The notes beneath the pieces were generated by a model, which saw only the letters and a program-made list of their open reading frames with translations, was not told where the DNA came from and made no database searches. This document shows, in pieces, positions 16,811-23,981 of a DNA stretch of 33,535 nucleotides (positions are counted from its first letter, which is position 1; each line of letters opens with the position of its first letter). A program made the position numbers and the translations under genes. The DNA is from Acidobacteriota bacterium (GTDB lineage Bacteria; Acidobacteriota; Terriglobia; Terriglobales; Acidobacteriaceae). The stretch is from positions 1 to 33,535 of the forward strand of contig QIAN01000011.1 in assembly GCA_003225005.1 (NCBI GenBank), given 5' to 3'.

Positions 16811-17090
16811 AAGCTTTTCCCGTGAACACTTCCGAACTCATCTACGATTGGAACAAGAAGCATCCTCCCGGCTTGAAGCCGCACGGGCCCGCGTTGCTGA
16901 ACGATGAGAGCCTCCGCGACGGTCTGCAGTCTCCGTCCGTCCGCGATCCGCCAATTCCGGAAAAGCTCGAAATCTTACATCTGATGGAAGCGCTCGGCAT
17001 CGACTCACTCGATCTGAGCCTGCCGGGCGCAGGGGCGCGTGGTGGAGGCAGTGACGGCGCTAGCCCGCGAGATCGTCGCGCACAAGATGA
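16811..17090 (+). repeat. Direct repeat, copy 1 (280 bp) of the synthase 5' end
   Basis: This block matches 18338-18619 from AAGCTTTTCCCGTG through ACAAGATGA, with about 20 mismatches by eye and a two-base deletion near 17038-17042. The first base of homology lies before the GTG start, and the last is followed immediately by the ribosome binding site of sulfotransferase 3. Confidence 0.88.
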
Positions 17091-17100
17091 TGGGAGGTGA
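16822..17100 (+). pseudogene. Truncated, frameshifted duplicate of the HMGL/isopropylmalate-synthase-like gene
   Basis: The first 73 or so codons match the N-terminus of the intact gene at 18349, including the LLNDESLRDGLQ catalytic strand. A two-base deletion after GAGAR then shifts the frame into a short tail ending at a TGA (17098-17100). Everything beyond codon 90 of the intact gene is missing. Its upstream region, carrying the small Cys-rich gene, looks like the native context, so this copy probably marks the original position of the gene. Confidence 0.85.
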
Positions 17101-17101
17101 T
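17093..17101 (+). promoter_or_regulatory. Near-perfect Shine-Dalgarno of sulfotransferase 3
   Basis: GGAGGTGAT matches the 16S anti-Shine-Dalgarno for nine bases and lies four bases before the ATG at 17106. It therefore favours that ATG over the GTG at 17097. It begins right after the end of the direct repeat, so it came with the inserted segment. Confidence 0.75.
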
Positions 17102-17105
17102 CCGA

Positions 17106-17975
17106 ATGATTGACAAGTTGGTAGCCGCTGCAAAGTACTTTACCAATCAGGACACTCCCGGGCATTCCCTAAGCGTTTACTCCGATGACATCTTTCTTGT
17201 GTCCTACCCTAAATCGGGAAACACCTGGATTCGCTTTCTTGTGGCGAATTTTGTCCACCCGGAGGCAGGTGTGACGCTGTTGAGCGCAGACCGGCTGATC
17301 CCCAACGTCGATGGCCAATCAAAGAGGTATTTCAAGCGGATGCCTCGCCCCCGGATTATCAAGAGCCACCATCCATTTCACCCGTCGTACAAGCGGGTAA
17401 TTTATGTCGTCCGCGATCCCCGGGATGTGGTGTTATCCCAATACCACTACCAGATCAAGCGCGGTGTGCTGCCGGAGGGTTCTCCCATCGAGCCGTTTGT
17501 TTCCAAGTTCGTGACTGGAGAAGTGTGTCCTTACGGTTCCTGGGGAGAAAATGTTGCCAGTTGGCTGGCGGCGCGGAGGACGAATCCGGATTTTGTCCTG
17601 ATACTGTATGAGGACTTGTTAAGACAGACGCCGAACGAACTGGCCCGGATGGCGAAGTTGCTGAAGATCGAACCGGCGGCGGATCGCCTTGCGCTGGCGG
17701 TTGAGCGGAGTACGGCAGATCGCATGCGCCAACTGGAAAGAGTCGAAGGATCGCAGTGGGCCTCCACTAAGGGAACCCGACAGGACATTTCCTTCATTCG
17801 CGCAGCCAAAGATCGCCAATGGAGAACCGCTCTGCCTGAGGCTTGCGTGGCTCAGATCCAAGGTGCTTGGGGGGATCTCATGGAATCGCTGGGATATACC
17901 GTGGACCTCGGTGAACAAGCTCTCGGGCGCAGTGCGCGTGCTGCTGGCGCAACTGAGCTGGAGCTTGATCACTAG
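17106..17975 (+). CDS. PAPS-dependent sulfotransferase 3 (Sulfotransfer_1 family) in a rearranged segment
   Basis: From ATG 17106 the protein has 289 residues. It carries YPKSGNTW near 34-41, the KSH base region near 86-88, VRDPRD near 102-107, and the YED motif near 168, so the PAPS 5' and 3' phosphate sites are intact. The C-terminal loop reads AKDRQWR where sulfotransferases 1 and 2 have AKAGTWK and AKSGGWR, so both loop glycine positions are changed. It is closest to sulfotransferase 2. The last 20 or so residues are read from DNA that in another frame encodes an IS110-type transposase, so the natural C-terminus has been replaced. The gene is bracketed by the direct repeat of the synthase 5' end, far from the main glycan run. 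Confidence 0.88.
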   Translation: MIDKLVAAAKYFTNQDTPGHSLSVYSDDIFLVSYPKSGNTWIRFLVANFVHPEAGVTLLSADRLIPNVDGQSKRYFKRMPRPRIIKSHHPFHPSYKRVIYVVRDPRDVVLSQYHYQIKRGVLPEGSPIEPFVSKFVTGEVCPYGSWGENVASWLAARRTNPDFVLILYEDLLRQTPNELARMAKLLKIEPAADRLALAVERSTADRMRQLERVEGSQWASTKGTRQDISFIRAAKDRQWRTALPEACVAQIQGAWGDLMESLGYTVDLGEQALGRSARAAGATELELDH

Positions 17976-18111
17976 GAAATGCGGAATCGACGAAACCGAT
18001 GCGGTGATCAAGAAGACGGCTGGCGAGAACGAAGCCTGCCGATGGCTGCTTGCGATCCCTGGCATCGGACCGGTGACGTCGACCGCAGTCATCGCGGCGA
18101 TCGGCAAGGAG
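17914..18111 (+). mobile_element. IS110-type transposase fragment (C-terminal Transposase_20 segment)
   Basis: One plus frame encodes KLSGAVRVLLAQL, then NEACRWLLAIPGIGPVTSTA and VIAAIGK. This is the helix-hairpin-helix-like signature (LL.IPGIGP.TATA..AAIG) of the IS110 Transposase_20 domain. The N-terminal RuvC-like half is absent, and homology stops after AAIGK, well short of the usual end. It overlaps the last 60 or so bases of sulfotransferase 3 in a different frame. It is an inactive remnant, possibly the agent of the local rearrangement. Confidence 0.75.
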
Positions 18112-18337
18112 CGAGCAATAGACGCGACCGATGATGAGGAGGCCGCCAATGGCTTTGGTTCGAGGACGGCAAAGGAGGAGGTAATAGGGCTTCTGGGCGT
18201 GCCGCGGTATTGGGCTCTACCGATTCGGACCAGGAAAAGACCATCCGTGATCTGGCTTGTAGCAGACTGATCAGCCTCGTGCAGATCTTGGAAGCGGAGC
18301 CTCATGCTGTACCTTTTTTCGTGCCGAGATGGCTGAG
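18112..18337. other. Unassigned segment between the IS110 fragment and direct repeat 2
   Basis: Open frames run through this stretch on the plus strand (one contains STDSDQEKTIRDLA) but none resembles a family I recognise. It is probably a relic of the inserted DNA. Its right end meets the direct repeat at 18338. Confidence 0.4.
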
Positions 18338-18619
18338 AAGCTTTTCCCGTGAACACTTCCGAACTCATCTACGATTGGAACAAGAAGCATCCTCCCGGGT
18401 TGAAGCCGCAGGGGCCCGTGCTGCTCAACGATGAGAGCCTCCGCGACGGTTTGCAGTCCCCATCCGTCCGCGATCCGTCGATTCCGGAAAAGCTCGAAAT
18501 CTTACATCTGATGGAAGCGCTCGGCATCGACTCACTCGATCTTGGTCTGCCAGGCGCGGGGGCGCGTGCAGTAGAAGCTGTGACGGCGCTGGCTCGCGAG
18601 ATCGTCGCGCACAAGATGA
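18338..18619 (+). repeat. Direct repeat, copy 2 (282 bp), inside the intact synthase
   Basis: This is the partner of 16811-17090. It includes 11 bases upstream of the GTG start and the first 90 codons of the intact gene. The copies start 1527 bp apart. Many differences are at third codon positions. Confidence 0.88.
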
Positions 18620-19599
18620 AGATTCGCGCCAACTGTGCCGCGCGTACCCATGAAAATGACATCCGGCCAATCGCAGAGATCGTGCAGAAAACCGGCCTGC
18701 GCATTGAAGCCGCAACTTTTATTGGATCGAGCCCCGTCCGTCGTTTCACCGAAGGATGGACCGACGACTTCCTGCTCCAGACCACTGAGAAAGCGGTCAA
18801 GTACGCGGTGTCGCTGGGCCTCGATCCGATGTACGTCACCGAGGACACCACCCGTTGCGATCCGGGCACGGTCAAGCAGCTTTATTCGACGGCAATCAAC
18901 TGCGGCGCGCGCGCCATCGTAATCTGTGACACTGCCGGGCACGCCACGCCGATAGGCGCGTTTGCATTGGTCAAGTTCGTAATCGATGAAGTAGTAAAGC
19001 CGTCGGGTGAAAAAATTCGCATCGACTGGCATGGACACAGCGACCGCGGACTGGCCATCGCCAACTCGCTGGCGGCGCTGATGGCGGGCGCACATTGCGT
19101 CCATGCCTGCGCCGTTGGCATCGGCGAACGCGTCGGCAACACGCAGATGGATCAGATGCTGGTCAACCTCAAGCTCATGGGCATCGCGCCGTGGGATAAG
19201 CAAGACCTCACCAAGCTGAAACAGTACTGCCAGGCGGTTTCGCGGGCGACCGGTGTACCCATTCCGGCCAACTATCCGGTCGTGGGCGAGGACGCATTCC
19301 GCACCGCAACTGGAGTGCACGCCGCGGCCGTCATCAAGGCGTTCAAAAAAAATGACGTCGAACTGGCGAACACGGTTTACTCAGGGGTGCCCTCGCATGT
19401 GTTCGGCCTGGAACAGATCATCGACGTCGGCCCCATGAGCGGCAAGTCCAATGTCTTGTTCTGGCTGGAGCGGCGCGGTATTCCCGCCACCGAAGATACC
19501 GTCGATCGCGTCTATCAGCGCGCCAAATCCAGCGACCACACGCTGAGTGAGGCCGAAATTCTGGAGTGTCTGCCCGCCGCGACAGCGAAGAAGAGTTGA
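18349..19599 (+). CDS. HMGL-like / 2-isopropylmalate (citramalate, homocitrate) synthase family protein
   Basis: The 416-residue protein has the DRE-TIM family features: ESLRDGLQ at 29-36, metal-binding HGH at 228-230, and GIGERVGN at 257-264. Family members condense an acyl-CoA with a 2-keto acid, or cleave HMG-CoA. The length and the lack of a C-terminal allosteric domain of the LeuA type (normally over 500 residues in total) point to a short synthase such as homocitrate or re-type citrate/citramalate synthase, or an HMG-CoA-lyase-like enzyme. The exact reaction cannot be decided. The start is GTG 18349. Its stop TGA (19597-19599) overlaps the ATG of the PanE-like gene, so the two are probably coupled. 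Its 5' 282 bp are duplicated upstream. Confidence 0.85.
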   Translation: MNTSELIYDWNKKHPPGLKPQGPVLLNDESLRDGLQSPSVRDPSIPEKLEILHLMEALGIDSLDLGLPGAGARAVEAVTALAREIVAHKMKIRANCAARTHENDIRPIAEIVQKTGLRIEAATFIGSSPVRRFTEGWTDDFLLQTTEKAVKYAVSLGLDPMYVTEDTTRCDPGTVKQLYSTAINCGARAIVICDTAGHATPIGAFALVKFVIDEVVKPSGEKIRIDWHGHSDRGLAIANSLAALMAGAHCVHACAVGIGERVGNTQMDQMLVNLKLMGIAPWDKQDLTKLKQYCQAVSRATGVPIPANYPVVGEDAFRTATGVHAAAVIKAFKKNDVELANTVYSGVPSHVFGLEQIIDVGPMSGKSNVLFWLERRGIPATEDTVDRVYQRAKSSDHTLSEAEILECLPAATAKKS

Positions 19600-20504
19600 T
19601 GCGAGATGCCGGCTTGCACCACGCGATTCTCGGGCCGGGAGGCATCGGAGGCCTCGTCGGTGCCTGTCTCGCCCACTCCGGAGGGTCCGTCACTCTGGTT
19701 GTAAAGCCTGAATCGCTTGCTCAGTATCCCAGGCGCCTTCATCTCGAAAGTCCGTTCGGCAACTTCAACGCAGAAGTCGCCTGCGCCTCAGAAGTCCCGC
19801 CCGCCGACGTTCTGTGGATCGCCGTGAAGGCCACTCAACTCGAATCAGGGCTGACCGCGCTCAAGAATCCAGGTTCGGGGAAAGCGATCGTTCCGCTCCT
19901 GAACGGCATTGACCACCTCTCCCTGCTTCGCTCAAGATACGGCGCAGACCGCGTCATCCCCGCAACCATCGCGGTCGAGTCTGAGCGGCTGGGTCCGGGA
20001 CACATCGTCCATCGCTCGCCCTTTGCTCGCCTGAATGTCTCCACCGCCGGGCGAACTCTGCTTGGACGCACGGCAGAACATCTCCAGCAAATGGGTTTCG
20101 AGTGCCGCTTCATAGAGAACGAGTTCACGTTGATGTGGAGCAAGTTAGTGTTTCTTGGGCCCTATGCGCTAACCACAACTGCTGCGGACAAGGCAATGGG
20201 CGGGATCATTTCCGATCCTTCTTGGAGGGAGCAGCTGGAGGCTTGTGTTCGAGAAGCCTGCGACGTTGCTATCGCCGAAGGCGCCAAGGTAGATCCCGAG
20301 GCGATCCTGGCAGGGATGAAGGGCATGCCTGGAAACATGCGCAGCTCCATGCAAAAAGATGTTGAACAGCATAAGACTCCGGAGCGCGATGCCATCGCGG
20401 GACCGATCCTCCGAGGCGCACGCCGCCACAACATCGACATTCCGGCCACGACGAAGCTCGTGGCCGTAGTCGAACAAAGAGCAGATGGCGTGAATAATCA
20501 CTGA
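19599..20504 (+). CDS. Ketopantoate reductase family protein (PanE/ApbA-like)
   Basis: From ATG 19599 the protein has 301 residues. The Rossmann motif GPGGIG is at 12-17, the AVKATQ strand with its conserved lysine lies near 80, LLNGIDH follows, and EFTLMWSKL near 175 contains the second conserved lysine. PanE reduces 2-dehydropantoate to pantoate with NADPH, but the superfamily includes reductases of other 2-keto acids. Overlap with the synthase stop suggests the pair act on related keto acids, perhaps in branched-chain or pantothenate-type chemistry. An upstream GTG at 19566 would overlap more and is less likely. Confidence 0.85.
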   Translation: MRDAGLHHAILGPGGIGGLVGACLAHSGGSVTLVVKPESLAQYPRRLHLESPFGNFNAEVACASEVPPADVLWIAVKATQLESGLTALKNPGSGKAIVPLLNGIDHLSLLRSRYGADRVIPATIAVESERLGPGHIVHRSPFARLNVSTAGRTLLGRTAEHLQQMGFECRFIENEFTLMWSKLVFLGPYALTTTAADKAMGGIISDPSWREQLEACVREACDVAIAEGAKVDPEAILAGMKGMPGNMRSSMQKDVEQHKTPERDAIAGPILRGARRHNIDIPATTKLVAVVEQRADGVNNH

Positions 20505-20630
20505 TGTGTATCTCAAATTCGAAACGCAACGGCACGCTCTAGCCCAATAGTTTCTAGTGCACGATTACCCGGTCTCCTCAAAAGCAATCCCCATACCTTT
20601 GCCTTCGTTGTAAGATGGCCCATAACCCCC

Positions 20631-21896
20631 ATGAGCCCCCCTCCGCAACGCGCGGACATACCTGAGGTCACTCCCACGGTTCAGCAGGAAGTCGCCCGCC
20701 TGGCCGCTGCGCCGGACGTACGTTCCGCGTTCAACTGGTTCCGTACTCAGGAGCCGCAACTGGCGCATTGGCAAATGGAGATGGCGCGTATCCCCGCGCC
20801 TCCTTTTGGCGAAAGCGCGCGCGGAGCGTGGCTAGCAGAACGCTTTCGCGAGGTCGGCCTAGACGACGTCCGCATGGACGACGTTGGAAATGTTTTCGGC
20901 ATTCATCCCGGATTCGGGCGTCGTTACGTCGCCCTCAGCGCGCACATCGATACGGTATTTCCGGCCAACACCCCTTTAAATATCCGCCAGCAGGGAAGCC
21001 GCCTGTATGGTCCCGGGGTCTCCGACAACGGTGCCGGCGTGACCGCGATGCTGGCCATTACGGCATTGTTGCGGTCGGTGCGGATCCGGCATGCGTTGCC
21101 ATTCGTTTTCATCGGCAACGTGGGCGAAGAGGGAGAAGGCGACCTCCGCGGCATGCGCCATATTTTTTCCACGCCACGATGGAAAGATTCTATTGCCTAC
21201 AGTGTGGTGCTCGACGGCGCCGGCGCGGACACCATTGTGGCCGAGGCCCTCGGCAGCCGCCGCTTTGAAGTCATCGTGCGCGGCCCAGGCGGGCATTCCT
21301 GGAGCGATTTCGGCGCGCCCAATCCCATCGTGATTCTGGCCAAGGCGGTTGAAACATTCACAACCACTCCCGTGCCGACCACGCCGAAAACGACTTTCAA
21401 CATCGGTGTGATCCGTGGAGGCACCTCCGTAAACTCCATCCCCGAGTCGGCCAGCATGAAGGTGGACATTCGTTCGACTTCGATGGCTGAGATGGAACGG
21501 CTGGAGCAGACGCTGCGGTTGGCGCTGAACCGTGCTGTCGAGGACGAAACTCTGGCGGCAGAGATGCGCTCGTCAGCGCAGAAGCGCCCTTCCGGCGTGA
21601 CCTGCGAGGTGGTGATCATTGGTAGCCGCCCGGCCGGCGAATTACCCTCCGGGGCGCGCATTCTGCAGGTAATGCGGGCGGTGGATGCTCAACTTGGCAA
21701 TGCCGCGCAAGTACAGCGAGCTTCCACGGATGCCAACGTTCCCCTATCGCTGGGACAGGAAGCGATCGCCATTGGCGGCGGCGGATCGGGCGGGGGCGCT
21801 CACACTTTGCAGGAATGGTTCGACGGCAACGGACGCGAGTTGGGCTTGAAACGAATTCTGCTAACGCTGCTTGCGCTGGCAGGAGTGGGGGAATGA
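20631..21896 (+). CDS. M20 family metallopeptidase
   Basis: The 421-residue protein has the M20 zinc-site series: SAHIDTVFP (His and the Asp two residues on) near 104, GPGVSDNGAG with the bridging Asp near 128, GEEGEGDL with the catalytic and metal Glu pair near 165, a following LDGAG Asp, and a late GGAHTLQEW His. GPGGHSW belongs to the dimerisation domain. The architecture fits di/tripeptidases (PepT/PepV-like) or related aminoacylases. No signal peptide is apparent. Its TGA overlaps the ATG of the amidohydrolase (ATGA at 21893-21896). The frame starts with ATG 20631 after 126 bp of non-coding DNA. Confidence 0.88.
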   Translation: MSPPPQRADIPEVTPTVQQEVARLAAAPDVRSAFNWFRTQEPQLAHWQMEMARIPAPPFGESARGAWLAERFREVGLDDVRMDDVGNVFGIHPGFGRRYVALSAHIDTVFPANTPLNIRQQGSRLYGPGVSDNGAGVTAMLAITALLRSVRIRHALPFVFIGNVGEEGEGDLRGMRHIFSTPRWKDSIAYSVVLDGAGADTIVAEALGSRRFEVIVRGPGGHSWSDFGAPNPIVILAKAVETFTTTPVPTTPKTTFNIGVIRGGTSVNSIPESASMKVDIRSTSMAEMERLEQTLRLALNRAVEDETLAAEMRSSAQKRPSGVTCEVVIIGSRPAGELPSGARILQVMRAVDAQLGNAAQVQRASTDANVPLSLGQEAIAIGGGGSGGGAHTLQEWFDGNGRELGLKRILLTLLALAGVGE

Positions 21897-23719
21897 AACG
21901 GGGGCAGATGAAGCGAAAATTCGCAGTGCTAGGCACTTTCACGTGCGCCGGCTTTCTTGCCATTTCACTGTCGGTACCGGGCCAAACACAAAAAGCCCAA
22001 ACCCAAAACGGTCAAGCCCAAAGCCCACAACCGCAAAATGATCAGACCCAACCGGGCGCGCCGGGCCCCAAAGCCGACGCAATTTACTTGCACGGCAATA
22101 TCTATACCGGTGAACTGGCCAACTCGCAGTTCAGTTCAATCTTGCGGGCCGAGGCGATTGCCGTGCGCGGCGACCGCATCCAGGCCGTGGGCAAAGCGTC
22201 AGACATTGAAAAGCTCAAAGGGCCGCAAACCCAGGTTGTCGACCTGGGCGGACACTTCGTAATGCCGGGCTTTAACGATGCCCACATGCACCTCGCCGAC
22301 GCTGGCTTGCAAAAGCTGAGTGTGAACTTGGTGGGCGTGAAGTCCCTCGAGGAACTTCACGCGCGCGTTCTGGCCAAGGTGCAAACCGCTGGGCCCGGCG
22401 AGTGGATCACTGGTGGTGGATGGGATGAAACGCTGTGGCCGGTAGTGGCCGTGCCCAGCCGCTGGGATCTCGACGAGATTTCCGGTGGACATCCGGTCTT
22501 TCTCGAGCGCGTGGACGGTCACATTGCCATAGCTAACACTCGGGCGCTGCAACTGGCGAGCGTCACGCTGGCCAGCAAAGATCCACAAGGCGGCGAAATC
22601 GATCGCGACGCGAATGGCCAGCCCACTGGCATTCTTCGCGAGACTGCCCGTGCTGCCGTAGAAGCCGTGATCCCAAAGCCCAACCACGACAAGCGACGGC
22701 AGGCCATCGAAGCCGCTCTTGCTGACCTGGCCCAGTGGGGGATCACTTCTGCCCAGGATTTTTCCGGCTGGCAAGACAACACCATCTGGGAAAATTTTCA
22801 GGTTCTCGAAGACCTGGAGAAAGAAGGCAAGCTGACCAGTCGCCTCAGCGAGTGGCTGCAGTTCGATGCGCCTCTTGACGAACTAGTCCTCAAACGCGAC
22901 ATGCATCCGCACTCTGATCTGATGCTGCACACCGGAATGCTGAAAGGTTTCATGGACGGCTCGCTCGGTTCGCACACTGCGGCGCTCCTCGAACCTTACG
23001 CGGATGATCCTAAGAATTCCGGGCTGCCCCGGTATGAAGCGGACGAACTGAATGAAATGACGAAAGAGCGTGTGCTGGCCGGCTTCCAGGTCGGTTTCCA
23101 CGCCATCGGCGATAAAGGGGTCCAGATGGCGCTGGACGCGTTTGCCGAAGCGGAGAAGGCCGCGCGCGAGAAAAAAGTGAAGGCCCCGAACGGCGTCGAC
23201 GACTTCCGCCTGCGCATCGAGCATGCACAGGTAACCTCGAGGGCGCAGATTGCGCGCTTCAAAGAGTTAAAGGTGGTCGCTTCCATGCAGCCCAGTCATC
23301 TGCTCACCGACATGCATTGGGCGCAAGACCGTCTGGGGCCGCAACGTGCCGCGCACTCTTATGCCTGGCTGGAGCTTTTGAATAAGGGCGTAACGCTGGC
23401 GTTCGGAACCGACTATCCGGTCGAACCAGTCACTCCCTTCCGCGGTCTGTATGCTGCGGTAACGCGCAAGAGCGAGGAAGGCAAACTCGTGTTTTTTCCC
23501 GAACAGAAAGTCTCCATGGATCAGGCAATTGCTGCGTACACCACCGGAGCCGCCTTCGCCGAGTTTGAAGAGAAGGAGAAAGGCAAACTTATCCCCGGAA
23601 TGCTGGCGGATTTCGTTGTCCTTGACCAGGATGTGACCGCCGTGGCTGCCCAGAAGATGCTAGCCACCAAGGTGCTGCGTACCGTCGTCGGGGGGAAAAC
23701 AGTGTACGAGGCAAAATGA
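21893..23719 (+). CDS. Exported amidohydrolase (YtcJ-like, amidohydrolase family 3)
   Basis: From ATG 21893, preceded by AGGAG at 21881-21885, the protein has 608 residues. A signal peptide (KRKFAVLG.. then a hydrophobic stretch to VPGQ) is followed by a Gln/Pro-rich linker with repeated QxQ patterns. The domain then starts at YLHGNIYTGE and has the HxH metal motif DAHMHL, FHAIGDKG, RIEHAQ and the late FGTDYPVEP aspartate. YtcJ-type enzymes hydrolyse amide or ring bonds of poorly defined substrates. It is coupled to the M20 peptidase by a four-base overlap, so the pair may degrade a shared amide-containing compound. An open frame upstream to 21815 is not used because the overlap and ribosome site favour 21893. 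Confidence 0.9.
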   Translation: MKRGQMKRKFAVLGTFTCAGFLAISLSVPGQTQKAQTQNGQAQSPQPQNDQTQPGAPGPKADAIYLHGNIYTGELANSQFSSILRAEAIAVRGDRIQAVGKASDIEKLKGPQTQVVDLGGHFVMPGFNDAHMHLADAGLQKLSVNLVGVKSLEELHARVLAKVQTAGPGEWITGGGWDETLWPVVAVPSRWDLDEISGGHPVFLERVDGHIAIANTRALQLASVTLASKDPQGGEIDRDANGQPTGILRETARAAVEAVIPKPNHDKRRQAIEAALADLAQWGITSAQDFSGWQDNTIWENFQVLEDLEKEGKLTSRLSEWLQFDAPLDELVLKRDMHPHSDLMLHTGMLKGFMDGSLGSHTAALLEPYADDPKNSGLPRYEADELNEMTKERVLAGFQVGFHAIGDKGVQMALDAFAEAEKAAREKKVKAPNGVDDFRLRIEHAQVTSRAQIARFKELKVVASMQPSHLLTDMHWAQDRLGPQRAAHSYAWLELLNKGVTLAFGTDYPVEPVTPFRGLYAAVTRKSEEGKLVFFPEQKVSMDQAIAAYTTGAAFAEFEEKEKGKLIPGMLADFVVLDQDVTAVAAQKMLATKVLRTVVGGKTVYEAK

Positions 23720-23941
23720 GGTCGAGAGTAACATGCCTTCGAGGTATGGCTCAGCGACCCAATCTCGAACTGCATAGTGTTAGAGAGCTGCAATAGCTAA
23801 TAGCTCATAGTTTTATACTATCCTGGAACAGCAGTCCAAATTGGAGGACCTGGTAAAACGAAATGGGTGGTTCGTGCGTCTAATGGAGAGACTGATTTTT
23901 ACCTGCGTCGCGCCCTGCCGGGGCCAAAGCGTTGAAACGGG

Positions 23942-23947
23942 TATAAT
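23942..23947 (+). promoter_or_regulatory. Possible -10 box of the DegP-like gene
   Basis: TATAAT stands 40 bases before the DegP-like start and 20 bases before its ribosome binding site. No -35 hexamer lies 16-18 bases upstream. TTGAAA at 23932-23937 is only four bases away. This is a weak call. Confidence 0.25.
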
Positions 23948-23981
23948 TGGCAAGATTTATAAATTTGGAGGAAGTAAAATT

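Noticed and set aside
18532-19320. A 262-codon open frame antisense to the synthase gene
   Set aside because: It is the complement of a conserved HMGL-type gene and has no recognisable motif.
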